64,000 bases of DNA from Ananas comosus (GCF_001540865.1 NC_033630.1:12302003-12366002), one strand, 5' to 3'; shown: positions 12,201 to 25,539, numbered from the stretch's first letter. Notes: generated by a model not told the origin, from the sequence alone. A program made the numbers and translations.

Positions 12201-15200
12201 AATCTCACTTCAGTTCTTTTGAATTCCTGTAGTTGTTGGATTCAGATTTGAGTGTGAAGGAGCTCAATATCAAGGAAGGAAGCAGCAGTGGCCTCCACTG
12301 CTAATGTTTTTTTCTGTAGCACGAGAAAGAAAGGATTTGAGCTGACTTCTTTGACTTTTCGCCAATTGTTTTATCTTTTGAACGATATATTTATGAGCTG
12401 GATTTCCTAAGCAATTTTGTGGCATATCCTATTCTAGTGGCCAAACATGCCTTTGGAAAGAAAACTCTTCATTGAATTCAGAATTCGACGATGTTCATGG
12501 TGTGCTCTCTTGCCCGTTCCTTCCCAATGAATTGATTTGGCCTTGATTTCATTTATTAGGACCTGTTTGCACTCTAATTCTTATCTTAACTTATCAAGAG
12601 AATGCGTTGCCTAAAATCTTCTTCTCTTGGAAGGATAGGACTTAGTAAACCTGAACCTCCTCTTAAAATGCATCACTATTTTAATGTATAGTTCAATCTC
12701 ATGCACATAGAAGTAAGATAGGGTGTCTCTTGTTGTAGCTCAAGCCATTGAAGTGATAATTTGGTAGTTATGAACGAAGAAATATAGTCCTAAACATACT
12801 GGAGAAGCCAAAACTGAGACCTGTTGCAGTAGTTGGTTGATCGGCTGTTAATTTTCTGGATTAGATAAGCGTTATGGCTTTCTGTATTGTTTCAGTTTGT
12901 TGTGTGTTCTTTCAGTTCTGGCTTGTCTTCCATAAGTAGAACAGTTTCTGTTTAGCTTGATTTAAGGAGCTCTTTCTGTTCAAGTAGTAAAAGCTAGGTT
13001 TTTGAGGGCTAAAATGCTTGCCTTCTGTCTTGACAGGAAGCTGAACTGCGTGTATGTCCTAATGGCTGAATATATACAATTTGAAGCTCCTTCTATATGC
13101 TTCAGTAATAACTCATTGGGTAATTCAATGTAAAATGGGATGATATAAAAGATTTTTAACTTCCCAAGCAAATCTACTGAATTATATACTTTAGAAGCCT
13201 TAGCTATGCCATATAGGCCATAAAATTATCTAGTTTTCAGTTAAAAGGCCTAACACATTGTTTTATGTCTCTGGTTTCTCATTCTGCACAAATTCTTTAT
13301 TTGCCATCTCTCTAGCTATAGCATAGAGCAGACTGTTATGAGAGCCCAGGGTGTTGCAATCAAGATTTCGTAGTTAGATCGTTGATACCCAACTGAATAA
13401 CTGACCGATATTTATGAAAAAAAAATTGATCAAAGTAGAGCTTAACTCAAGGTGAAACAGTTGGGTGACTAGTTTCTGCTGTTTTAGCATTAGCCAGTTG
13501 ATTGATTGCTGATGGAACTCATAATTTTTCAATTCAAGGTTAAACTGATATTACACTTTGGCTTGGCTAGTTCAAGAAGAATGCATTTACTGGTAAACTA
13601 TTAGTGAAAATGAAGTATTTATCGATTATGGACTTTACTCATTTGCTTCATTTTCTTGTCCTTTCCTATCCTTTTTTCTCTTCTTTTGCTTTGTCATTTT
13701 GTTCTCTTTCTATGATTATGAAACTTTTCCCTTTTAATTCTTTGGCTTCTTTCTTCTTTCTATTTGTCTTCTCTTTCTCTGCTTATGCAGTGTTCAGAGC
13801 CTCTCATCTGCATCATAAATATAAATAATTAGCTTGATTTAGGAACCTCTTCTCTTCTTTTGCTTTTTCTCCCTCTACTACTTTCTTTGGCCTTTCTCTG
13901 GTTTTTACTGGAATTGCGAGGAAAATCTATTGTAGACGTCAAACAGGGGTTTTATCCCTTGTCTCAATTAAGGTCCAACTTTGATCTGATTGAAAACTCT
14001 CTTTGGTGCGTACTTTTGGTCTGAGACTAGATCCAGATGATAATTTCTGTTGCAATTATTTTGCCGCAGTCTATTTGGTCATGACTTCTGAAGAACTGAA
14101 GTTTTATCAATAATATCAATGCGTATACACCGCCCTCTCTGGGTTTGTAATTTTGGAGATAATATACTTCAATCATTCCTGCAGTTAAGAGGTGCCTTCA
14201 TGTTGATTTATCAATTATATTAGGAAAAAGAGGAGTCAAATTTGAACTTTAACTGCATCAGAGATTCAATTGAGATGTGTAAAGAATTAAATTTTCAAGG
14301 AGAGCTGCAGAGGAAGACGTAGGAGATAGATAAGATGGATAGGGATAACTAATAAAAAGTCCTTTAGGTAAAACTATAATCTATCAACTTCAGCTCTTTC
14401 AATGCCTCGATTTCCCTCCCTTTTGATTTACCATACAAAACGTTTTCCTTTGGAACTTCTCTAGCCTGAAGCTTATTGCAGCTGACTAGGATTTTCTCCA
14501 AAAATTGCCTATCTTGTCTAAAGAATTCCTACTAGGCCTTAATTAATATCCTTTTAGGGTCTATTGAGAACTTCAGCCTACACTATTCAACCAAAATATT
14601 TGACGAAAGATGGGAAAACCTATGTGATGGTGAAGAATTGTCTGGATTATTTATTATTAGTTCCAATATTCTTGGATTTGGAAAGTCTGCCTGGTAGTGA
14701 AATAGAAACTATATGAGTCATTGCTTTCTGAAGATATATCATTCTTGTATCATATGGACCTCTCACAGGCCTTCACCTATTCAGTGTATTACTGTTGATT
14801 ATTGTCCTTTCAAGAGTACATACGAGGAGAAGGATGAGGCAAGATAATCAGGCTTAGTGTCTGCACTAAAATCTTTATGAGCAGTGGTTTGCACTGATGG
14901 CTACAGACACATTCCGCTTTTCATTTTTACCACACAATTGGTTAATTGGCTTTCGTATTCTTCTCGTCAATGTTAGCTACAAATATAGGCTACAAATTTT
15001 TACCGTTCGATGCATAGATCAATTGTGATATTGTGACCAAATCATGAAATACTAAAATCATTGGGAATGTGAGTCAGATTTGAGTAGATTGAAGTTAGAT
15101 GTGAATAGGGCTGCGAAATAAATTACATTCAAGAAGCAAAGGATGATGCGAAAGAAACTAAGGAGACCACTAAAGAGAAAAATAGAGGAAGAAAGGGGGG

Positions 15201-15499
15201 ATAGGAAGGCCCTAGGCCCAAGGAAAATTGCTTTCCATTGGCGGTATCCATCGTGTTATCAGGAAATATTTTTACTCCACTGGACCTTTTTTTAACTGTT
15301 TGTAGGTAATGCTATTTCCTTCCGGTGTAATTAACCGACCTCAAGTTTGGGTATTTGAATTCTCTTCTGTTGCTCTTCCTCAAAATACTTCCAAATCATA
15401 TGATGATATACATGAGAGGAGTAGAGTGAAAAATTGATATGTGCTCTTGGATCCAAACCTATGCACCTACATTCTGTGACTTTAATTGAATGGTATGAT
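9252..15499. other. long stretch with no supported gene
   Basis: I read both strands and find no exon chain. From about 11660 to 15200 the plus strand is rich in T and CT runs, which would suit introns or untranslated transcript. A short open stretch after TTGACAG near 13033 (EAELRVCPNG then stop) could be a terminal exon but has no partner. Confidence 0.4.
11656..11656. other. ambiguous base (N)
   Basis: A single N directly follows an A homopolymer (11643-11655), most likely an unresolved base call at the run. Confidence 0.95.
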
Positions 15500-15633
15500 A
15501 TGACTAATCTGATGGATTTTATGAATGTGACAGATTTTTTTTCCAAAAAACCATGAAAATGCAAATGATAGTTGAGTGTATTAAGAAGAGTTAAATCTTG
15601 GCGATGCATAGGCGTAAGTTAGTGGGTTCATGG
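15500..15633 (+). repeat. dispersed repeat copy 1, left part
   Basis: Similar to 18410-18535: both contain a run of matches around CCATGAAAATGCAA and CATAGGC followed by AGTGGG. The copy resumes at 17382 after the hAT-like insertion. Confidence 0.6.
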
Positions 15634-15924
15634 TAAGGCTGTCAACGAGTCGAACACGAGCGAGCTGGGCCCGGCTCATGTTCGTTAAAATATCAAGCGA
15701 GCTTGTTAAAATATTGAGTTGAAAAATCCAACTCACGTTCAACTTGTTTATTAACAAGCCGAACACGAGTTGGCTTGCAAACAAGAAGTTATATTGTTAG
15801 CCCTACTAGTGGTTGAAAAGTTTAAAAGTAGAAAATTAGAATCTTAATCTAATAATTGAAATTCATAAAATATTGGTCTCTTTACATTTTGGTTGGCCTA
15901 AAATCCAAATAGTAGAAATTTGTA

Positions 15925-15975
<51 letters not shown>

Positions 15976-15978
<3 letters not shown>

Positions 15979-16508
15979 CTTATATGCTATTAGGAGCATA
16001 GAGACCTCCGTGTTCCCAAGCCGTTTTCGATGATGGGACTTTTGAATCGACGATCGACTCCATTAGACTTGATCTAGCGTATTTGAAGCATTTAGAAAAT
16101 AATTTTTGTGGATTTTTAATATTATTCACCTAGTGATCGAAAGAATTCAAAATCAACAATTTTTAATGGTTGATGTATGCCGTTTGCAAGTTTAATGGTG
16201 TAGAAGTATTCAAATCAGATGAAATTTTGATAGAAAATTCTTTATACTATCTACAACAAGATCAATATCTCTGATCGAAACTTTTAATGCTACATTATGA
16301 CTTTTTGTTTGATTTTTATTTTCAACTGTTGATTTTGAGTCCTTTTGATCACTAGGTAAATGATATTGAAAAAGCGCAAAATTTATTTTCTAGATAGTTT
16401 AAATACGTTACATCAAGTCTAACGGAGTTGATCGTCGATTTGAAAGTTACGTCATGGAAAACGACTTAGGAGTACGAAGGCCTCCGTGCTCCTGATAGCA
16501 CACAAGAC

Positions 16509-16511
<3 letters not shown>
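15976..16511. mobile_element. microsatellite-capped foldback MITE, copy A
   Basis: An imperfect palindrome of about 536 bp. The left end contains GAGACCTCCGTG and GTTTTCGATG, then GAATCGACGATCGACTCC; the right end mirrors these. On the left it is capped by (TA)n(GA)n (15925-15975), on the right by a long (CT)n run. There is no coding capacity. Family members are at 16582, 33480, 46399, 49271, 50420, 50985 and 60605. Confidence 0.7.
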
Positions 16512-16545
<34 letters not shown>

Positions 16546-16581
16546 CGCTCGCTCCCTCTCTCTCTCTCTCTCTATATATAT

Positions 16582-17118
16582 AGTCCGGCTACTATAGTTT
16601 TATGAGTACGATCACCCTTGTACTCATAAGTCGTTTTCGATGATAGAGCTTCCGAATCGACGATCCATACTGTTAAACGTTATCTAGAGCATTTAAATTT
16701 TCTAGAAATCAAATTTTATAATTTTTCGACATCATTACCTTACGATTAGAAGGCTACAAAATTGATAATTTTTAACAGCTGGTATGGGATATTTGCTAGT
16801 TTAACGGTGTAAAAGAATCGGAACCGATTGAATTTTTGATAGAAAATTCTATTCACTACCTAGATAAAGATCAGTAACTCCAATCTGAAATTGAAGGATC
16901 TGATCATCCATTTTTAGGACGTCATTCGATTTTGGCCGTTCATTTTATGCCTGCTTGATGGACTTTATTATGATTTCGAAAAATTATGAAATTTATTTTC
17001 TAGAAGTTTCAAATACTCTTAGATCATATCTAACGGAGTGAATCGTCGATTTGGAAGCCCATCATCGAAAACAACTTATGAGTACGAAGTGTTCTATACT
17101 CATAAGAGTATAGTAGCC

Positions 17119-17121
<3 letters not shown>
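16582..17121. mobile_element. microsatellite-capped foldback MITE, copy B
   Basis: The same design as copy A with a diverged terminal sequence: TATGAGTACGATCACCCTTG on the left is mirrored by ACAACTTATGAGTACGAAG on the right. The interior again carries GAATCGACGATC. Flanked by (CT)n(TA)n on the left (16512-16581, shared with copy A) and (CT)n(TA)n on the right (17122-17195). Confidence 0.7.
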
Positions 17122-17198
<77 letters not shown>

Positions 17199-17381
17199 GT
17201 GAGCTATATCGAGCTGAACACAAGCGATCTAACTCTAGCTCATGTTCTCGGCTCGTTAAGGTTTTGAGGTGAAAAAATTAGTTCGTGTTCAGCTCGCTTA
17301 TTAAATAAGCGATCTATCTCGACCTTATTTTGAGCTGAACACGAGCTGGCTCGTGAACAATGAGCTGAATTGTGAGCCCTA

Positions 17382-17720
17382 GTTCGTGGTGACTTACAAA
17401 GTGTTTGAAGACATGATTATATTTTGGTTTCATATATAAAACCATTTAATATTTAGTTATTTAAAATTTAAGCTGTAAAAGTAGATATCAATAATAACTA
17501 AATCAATTCTTACATTGCGCTTCTATATAAACGTCCGCAGCGTTGTGCATCAAATGGTAACTGAATCTGGATGTAAAAATCTTGATTAAAAATACCTTTC
17601 GAATACTAAATCCAAGATTTTAATGTCGATCATGAGCCCAAGATTGTCTTGTGTTTTAAATTTGAGATCAAACTGATATCAAATGAATCAATTTGTATTA
17701 ATATTTAATTTTATGTAAAT
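17382..17720 (+). repeat. dispersed repeat copy 1, right part
   Basis: Continues the repeat interrupted at 15634. Shared words with 18536-18730 include AATAATAACTAAATCAATT and TTCTTACATT, then a CGCAG-containing stretch. Confidence 0.6.
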
Positions 17721-18409
17721 AGAAGGACTAGTGTAAAAACTGCTCTTCCTATGCTTGACAGATGGGCCCTCAATGGAGGCCTATCTTATCCTACATGTTG
17801 ACATGGTTTGGGCCTCTCCTATGTAAAAGGGGTTTATTCCCTTTCATTCTCTCTACCTCTCTCTTACCGTAGGACGAGATAGGTTGGAGGAGAAAAATAT
17901 TATTTGCACCAAGTGTAGAAAACTTATGCAACAATATAGGTGAGTTTGATATATATTTTAATTTTCATGATCATTAGGGCTCATTTGGACTTGATTCATT
18001 CCAACAAGCTCATTGGATTTATTGTTATGTCTGTTGGACCAGACTGTAATTTAAAAGAATTGTTAGACATAAATGTAAATGAATTGGGCAAAATTGCGGG
18101 AGAGTAGTAGGGAATTTTCTCTCCTTTTTATAATTTCTGATGTTTGATTTTTTTCAGTTTTTATATACCATATAAAATAAAAATATACTAAAATATATTA
18201 ATATATAAAATATGGGTAAAAATATATGTAAACTCCATCAACTAAACGATATTAGCAAATAACATTATTTTATTATTGACAAAAATTATACTAGTTTTCT
18301 TTATTTGTTTCTTACATAAAATAATAATTGAAGTGATAGGTTAATATATATCATTAGGTCCAAATCTGTAGGCTTAAAAATCACCATTACTGTTCTTTGC
18401 AGTGCGGTG

Positions 18410-18730
18410 TGACTGATTTGGTGGTTCTTATAAAAATGATAAATTCATGGAGAAATCATGAAAATGCAATATGTCGATTGGTGTACCCAGAATAGTTAGG
18501 TCTCGGGGAGTAGACGCATAGGCTCGAGTAAGTGGGCTCATTGTGACCTTTAGAGTGCTTGAGAGCATACATATATTTTTTTTAAAATAATATTTTTAAA
18601 TATTAAATATTTAACGATTAAGTTCTAAAATTAAATATTAATAATAACTAAATCAATTGATTCTTACATTATGTTTTTATGTAAGTGTCTGCAGCACTGC
18701 GCAGGTTATTGTCACTAGTTGACTATGATT
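18410..18730 (+). repeat. dispersed repeat copy 2 (uninterrupted)
   Basis: The paralogue of 15500-15633 plus 17382-17720 without the hAT-like insertion. It runs from GTGTGACTGATTTGGTGG through GTGGGCTCATTGTGACC to the CTGCAGCACTGCGCAGG region. Confidence 0.6.
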
Positions 18731-21700
18731 AGTCATATAGTCCCTTATTACTCTGTAAGACTGTAACATGCATCTTTTGTTCGATAGTGTTCCTGTAATT
18801 ATAGTACATTTGTTATCCCAATGTTGGATTGTAGTAGCAGGTCAAAGAGAGATATCCTGTGGTTAGAGGTCGTTGGTGCCTTGCTAGTTCTGTCTATAGC
18901 TTTTGAGATGTCTTGTTTAAGCATAGCTTTTCAAAGAAGCCTTTGCAGGCTCTCTGAAATTAATACTCTTGGTGAAGCTAGAAATAAAATGTTCAAATTG
19001 GATCTTTTGTTTTGGATCTTGAAGCGTCTTTTTTCCTCCTGTTCTGACCAAAATTTTTAGACTTATGTTGCTCGAAATCCTAGCTTTTGCTTCTTAAATA
19101 GTCGAGCTGTTCCAGAAAATGGATCATACAGGCCCTTGAAGTTTAATTGCTGTAGATTAAGGAGAAGAGATAAGTTACAAGTAGATTCAATGGAGAGAGA
19201 TAACTTACTGTTTTGAAGGATTGTAGTGCTGATCATTTTTATTTATTTTCTGGTTGTGGTTCATTTAGTTGACAACACCATGAAAAGCTGAGGGCTATAC
19301 ATTGCTTATGATTCCTAGACAAGGTAAGATTAGATTATCTGTCAGTTAGCAGATTCTTATGGTTGCTAGGCTTTTTTAGTTTTCTTTTTTCTGTGATACA
19401 AAGTTATGGGTGCTAACATCAGCATAGCTTCTTCCTTTGCATTGGCAACAACCATTATATGAAGTTATTTGGTTTTGACAACAACTGGACGACTACTCGG
19501 CAAGTTCTAAATTATCTGTGGGGCCGTTCACTCCTGGGCATATCAACAAGTGTGGTACTTTCCGCTTTTGGAGTAGGGTTGTGCATGTTAGCTATTATTT
19601 ATTATGTGGTTTAGGTTTGACTAAAATAGCGCATTCTATATGATCTTACATGATTTTACAGATTCATTTTTTAGGTTGTTTGGGTACATACTGTTTAGAG
19701 GAGAGAGCGGTGGTGGATCATCGGCCATGGGGAAATGAGGGGTGGCGGAGGAGGGAGTGGCGGAGCAAGGAGGCCGGCAAGAGGGGTCGACGGAGGTGGC
19801 GCTAAGTTTGAGGGGAAAAGGGAGAGATAGATAGCAGATAAGGTTGCAGTTGGGGGGTTGAGGTTGTGTTAAGGCCCTAAAAATGGAGAAAACTATTTTC
19901 AGAGGTTTGAGTGGATTTTATTTTAGGTTAACTATATGTTTTAGGTGTTCTTTTGAAGTATTCGAACATTTTATAGCAAAATTTTCTCAAGAGTATAGTT
20001 ATACTATGTTCTATGATGCATCCACATGTTTGTAAAGAATAGTTAGGTTCTGTTTGGATGTATCATAAAAGAGAGTATAGTATAACTATACTATGCTCCC
20101 AGGAAAAGTTTTGCTATGAGGTGTTTAGATGCTTCAAATAAAAGGCTTGAAGAAAAAAAATATAGTTAACATGGGGGCTAAAAATAGTGTAGTTAAAATC
20201 CAAACCTTGAAAAAAAAATTTCTTCTGGCCATCGAGCCTTAGTCCCGCTCCCCTATTTTTCTCTCCTTTCACTCCCCCTTCTCCCCCAATCCCCCGAACC
20301 CACCCGCTCCTGCTCTCTGATCCTCCCTACCACTTTGCACCTGCCGTCATTTGTTAATTTTTTTTAATTAGTTATTTGATCTCTGTTTGTTAATTTTTAG
20401 TTAGGAATTTTTATAAGTAATGTTTTGATTAGAAATAAATTAGTCTAAATGTAGTTCAATTTGATTTAGTTTAGTTAGTTATTTTGATCTCTAATTGCTT
20501 AGCAAATATAATATTTTTATTAGTTATTTTATCAAATTTGACAGCATTACTTTCAAATTTTGCACTTGGCATCCAATAGAGATAAAAACAGAGTATAGTA
20601 TTCCTGTAGGATTCCATGGAATTCCTGATTTAATTAGCAAAACCGCATAAAATAAACTAGAGTTTTTTAAACAAGCTATCCAAACGTGGCCTAAATCTAT
20701 ATGGGTATATCAGAATGTAATCCAAGATGACGTTGATGAGTTAATTTTGTATATCTGATAGCTATTAAGTAGATTTGATTTTGAACTTTCTGACAAATTT
20801 TGAAAGCTAATCTATTATGGTAAAGTAGCTGTCACGTGTACAAAACTGACTTATCAATTTTATTTTGGAGTCACCTTTTAAAATACTCTTAGCTTTACTT
20901 GTAAAAGTTTGTTTGGCTCTCCATTAGTTAGCAGGACGTCGTCATATTCAATTGTGTCTAAATCCTTAGTTACTTTCTCCCCTTCCGTTTTTGTTCCCTT
21001 TGTTTTTGTTTTTTTGTTTTTTGTTTTTTGTTTTTTGTTTTTTTTTTCGTTCGTGCTTTTTGAATTCCAATCCAATATGTTGTAACCCATACCTACTGTT
21101 GTCTTGAAAACTGTCCCATCTCACCCTATAAATAAATTCAAAAGAATATGTGATGTTATGTGCTTTCCTATGTGCTCTATATCAATACATTACGTGTAGA
21201 ATAATGGCAGGAACTTTCTGATTCATAGACTTCTTAATTTATGTAATACTGACACGTTTATGAAAATTTGGCCGGCAAGATTGCACTGTCCAGTTTTACA
21301 TTGTCAATACTAAGCAATTTAAATTGTGTTACACTGTTGCACCATTTATTTTTCATATTTGAACGGAATACATATTTCTGCACATTCCTACTGCAAAAGT
21401 ACTTGATGCTACTGCAAATTTTGGTTGAAGTACACTTCTGTGTTTTTTCCCTTATTTTCACGCCGTGACAAGCTGGGGGTACCTTAGGAGCAGTTAACTC
21501 TCATCTTAACTCTCATCTTTTGTTATCATAATAAACACTATGTTTATAGGCAGTTGTGCTCTCCACTTCTGGTGGGAATAGATACTGTTTATCTTCTTTG
21601 TTGGGATAAAGGGAATGTATGGCCGCATATCGGAGGCGGTACCTTTCCATTTGAATTCTCCTCTATATGGAAAGGAGGGACCCTCAACCATCGTTTGTTT

Positions 21701-23577
21701 CTCCTTACACTTTATAAGTTCGTTCTTCTTTGCTGTCTTTTTTGGGTTTTCATTGTACTCTAATTATTACATATTTCATCACCGAGCTTAAGTTGTTGTA
21801 CCACTTTAGTCATCTATCAACTGATTCTATGTCAACTAATGGATATTCTGAAGGATGAAAATGTGGCAAGAATTTATGCATGCTTGTTGAAGGTGTGGTA
21901 AAAAACAGATGAAAGTTGAGCATGCCCAAAAAATTCAGGCTTGTTAAGTGTATTTTTATCCCTAGCTAGTGTTCTTGGGAATGTAAGTTCAAAATGATGT
22001 AGCAATCTGCGTCTTTAGATCTTTTGTTTTCTTATCATTAGCATTATTGTTCCTGGAGGAGGTCCGTTGAGGTAACATTGGACTTCTTATTTTTATGGGG
22101 TCCTTATGCAGCACTTTTCGCCAATATTATTATTCTTTTGTTGTTTCTTTGGAGAATTACGGGTTTTCTAATCAAAACAGACAATAGAAATCATAATGTT
22201 CATCCCTTTATGCTTTTCTTTACGAACAGAAACGTAAGCAAGTGTAATTGATGTTCTACTCAAATTTTTGGAAATAAAATGTGAAGCATTAAGGAAATCA
22301 TATCTATGTTCCTTGTTATTAAGTAAATTATTATTATTCTTTTCTCACAAACTGATCATTCGTTACGAAAACTAAAAGAAATTCACTTTTCTCTTTGGTT
22401 GATGCATGGCGACTTCTTGGGGATCAATTTTTTTTTTTTTTTTTTTGGGCCAAACGAATGCTTAGCTTTGTAATTTTATAGCATTTAAGGAGAGATTGGA
22501 AGTGCTTAATTTTGATACTTTGGTAGTGTAATAAGGAGTGGCTTTACTTATGTATTTCTATACTAGCCTAAGCCACTGCTAGTTCTACATGTTTCCCAAT
22601 GGTACCAAGTAGAATTCTGATTGCATTCTAAGCCTTTGTGGATCAATATCATTAACACCCTGTTTGGCTGCCCCATTGTCTACAAGTTTAAAGATTTTTT
22701 TTTTCTTTTTTTGCCTAAATTGGGGAAAACTTTTTGTAATTATTTACATTTTTTCTGACTTTTAAAATTTATAGCCTCCTTAAAATTGCAGAAATCGTTT
22801 TAGGAGGGTACGATGTTAATGGAGAGAATGGAGAGGGCAAAATATTTAAATTGCACCTTTTATATAAGAAAAAAATAATTCTTTAATGTATTTATGTTAT
22901 TTTGAAGAGTAGTTTTTATATAAATTATATGAAATGGATGTAATAGTGATGAAATTCTTAAGGAGGTTAAATGCAGCAATTTGAAATGTTAAGATGGTAA
23001 AAAAAATTATGGTTTTTAAAAGTTAGGAAGGAAAGTTAAAAAAAAAAAAAAGAAAAAAAAAGAGTATTTTTAAGGAAGCCTTTTGCAATATGGTCTTGAT
23101 CATTCAATTCATTCGGAATGATTTGATGCGGTTTTTCGTAATACAATTTGAGTGTCATTCAAATCCGATGGTTTTACTTTGGATTTGGGGAGGATTTATT
23201 TATTTTATTATTAGTTATACCTTATCAATAATGTTGAAAATACTCCTTCGTAAATTAATCATAATTTTACAGTATCTTTCTTGCTATGCAACTGAGGATG
23301 GAATTAACAAGAGTCGTTGTACCAAAATGATTTCTCATTTTGTTTTTACAAAATAACAAAATAGAATAGATTTTAGTGGGAATTCTGATTGAAATCAACA
23401 AAGAATTTTATAGATAAATGCATTTAAATGATTTTCTTGCAGTTAAATTAAAATTTATTTAAATTTGGTGCCAAACTTAGTGAAAAGCAATTCGTTCCCC
23501 TGCCCAAGTGATTTTTTTTTTTAAATTTCGCATCACGCATGGTCAATATAGGATCAACACACCATTATACACTTTTG
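18731..23577. other. long stretch with no supported gene
   Basis: No exon chain was found on either strand. A candidate element lies at about 20043-20694 (described separately). Homopolymer T runs occur at about 22431-22447. Short open frames such as 18821-19060 lack domains and splice support. Confidence 0.45.
20043..20694. mobile_element. possible Tourist/hAT-type MITE
   Basis: The left end GGTTCTGTTTGGATG and the reverse complement of the right end, GGCCACGTTTGGATAG, form a weak terminal inverted repeat of the GG...TGTTTGG type. Flanking triplets are TTA and TAA, so a TWA site is only approximate. Borders are uncertain. Confidence 0.35.
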
Positions 23578-24134
23578 GATATTTAACTAAATTGGACTTC
23601 CAAAGAAAATGGCTTCATCCTCTAACGATCCACCTCCTTTCCCCTCCCCTCCTCCCATCCCACCTGCTAAGCCACCAGATTTAAGTGAATCTCAGCGATC
23701 AAACCCAACCTCCTGGGCTCAACTATTCAGCAGACAAAATACTTCCACTTCACCCTGCTCCTTGCATCAGTTGCAACGTATTCAGTCCTCTACGTCCGAT
23801 GAAGTTTTCATTTCCCCTGAACTACTATCGAAAAGCCGCTTGGAATGGAGCTTCAGCCTAATTGGCAAGTTTCTCGGCAAACCACCTCCGCTTATGAGCC
23901 TTCGGCGAGACGTCGCCCTTAAATGGAACCCAAAAGGTGCCCTTCAGGTGGTTGATATGGCTGCTGGATTTTTTGTCTTCAAGTTCTCAGAGGAGGAGGA
24001 CATGATGAAGGTGATCACTGGCGATCCGTGGTCAATTAAAGGCCTTCCCCTTAATCTCATTCATTGGCGCCCCAACTTTCAACCTCTATTAGAGGAGATT
24101 AGCTTTGCCCGTGTCTGGATCCACCTCTTAGGAA

Positions 24135-24523
24135 TCCCGTGTTAGAAACTTTATAAGAAACTAGATCGTACCTTCTGCCATGATTTCGATTTCTGTACCC
24201 GATTTGTAAGCGGTGATTCTTTCTCGTGGTTCGTCCTCGTTTGTGATCTGCAAGAAGACGGGACGTTTCGAGTCTAATTCCCTTATCCCCGGAGATGGAG
24301 CCGTCACAGACAATTGGATTAGGGTTAGACCGGGACTCCCGTATGTTACATATTTATATATAACTTAATGTAAGGATGTTAAATCACGTCCGTCCATCAA
24401 GGACGTGTCCAGATACATCCTAACCGTAAGATCTAAAATATCTTTATAGATCGACTTAAATAGATTGACCGTATCTTTATGGATCGCCTTGAATATATCA
24501 CGTGGGCCACATCCAACATCCCG
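24135..24523. repeat. 5-bp TSD pair TCCCG around a solo LTR
   Basis: TCCCG at 24135-24139 and again at 24519-24523 bounds the 379-bp insertion, the length expected for LTR-retrotransposon integration. Confidence 0.9.
24140..24518. mobile_element. solo LTR (379 bp), TGTTAG...CCAACA
   Basis: The insertion begins TGTTAGAAAC and ends CACATCCAACA, the TG...CA ends of an LTR, and has a 5-bp TSD. It contains no internal retrotransposon domain, so it is a solo LTR left by recombination between two LTRs. It interrupts LINE ORF1 just after the codons for GIP. LTR plus one TSD copy adds 384 bp (128 codons), so the downstream ORF1 frame is unchanged, but an in-LTR TAG (24143-24145) ends translation. Copia type is likely from the ends. 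Strand cannot be set. Confidence 0.9.
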
Positions 24524-25539
24524 AACGAGTATTGGGATAGAGATATCTTGATTCAGATTGCTTCCCATTTTGGTAAACCTCTCAAGATTGATGAATGCAT
24601 CTTAAATAGGGAAAGAGGGCGCTATGCGTGTGTCTGCGTTGAGCTTGATCTTAACCAACTGCTGAAACAGGGTACCTGGGTGAAAACTATCGAAGGGCGC
24701 TACTATCAATCCGTTGCCTATGAAAACCTTCCGGCAATGTGTTTCCACTATGGGAAAATCGGGCACCGCCTTGGTGATTGCCCTCTTTCGTCAACGACCA
24801 CTACTGATGAAGGCAATTCCACTACTCACTCCAATTCTAAAACCAGTCAACCCCCTTATACACAAGTGCACCCTTCGAATGCTGATACTCCATTATTTGG
24901 ACCATGGATTCGCGTTGAACGCCGCCGCAGTCGCCGGTGTGCAATTCCCACCCACACGGTTAGTGGCTCACTTGATAGATCACCGACGATGCCTTCTGCC
25001 GGGCCCGACGCCAACCCAGTCGACCATCGACATCAAGCCGTTGCTCCTCAACTAGCCATCCAACGGTCCAGAAGCAAGAGTGAGGCCTTTCTGTCTAATC
25101 CGTCTGGGACAATCCCTTAGGCCATTATGGCTTCAAACACTGTGAAAAGTTGCAATCCCAGCCCACGTGATGGCTCAACCTCCAAGAAAAGCCTTCCCTG
25201 TACTACCCATCTTTTGCTTGCCCCACAAGACACTCATTTACCATCAGATCATGATATGATGATGGATGAAACCCCTACCAATCCTATTGCTTGTGTTACT
25301 AGCCCTCCACTTAGTTTAAATGCCCCGAACAATGACATTGACATGTTACATATACCCAATCCTTCAAACCCATCAGATAACCCAGGGAGGAAGCCAGAAA
25401 TTAAGATTCGGGGAGGCCAAGATTTAGATTTGCTAGGAAAAAAATTCGACCTTGGATAGTAAAAAAAAAAAAAAAATTGTCAAATTCACTGTTAACGATA
25501 ATATGCTTAAAGAGGAACAAGACCGTAAGAGTAAGGAAA

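Larger units (their letters stand above)
15634..17381. mobile_element. hAT-like composite element with two nested foldbacks
   Basis: The ends read TAAGGCTGTCAACGAG (left) and GTGAGCCCTA (right), close to the TAGGG...CCCTA ends of hAT-type non-autonomous elements. Inner arms are full of CGAGC/GCTCG words. The flanking 8-bp direct repeats are GTTCATGG (15626-15633) and GTTCGTGG (17382-17389), one mismatch. The paralogue at 18410-18730 is continuous across this site. An inner AGCCCTA near 15808 leaves open that two short elements recombined. No transposase is encoded. Confidence 0.6.

Noticed and set aside
13030..13070. Possible terminal exon after TTGACAG (EAELRVCPNG then stop)
   Set aside because: No upstream exon in a compatible phase could be identified; too short to stand alone.
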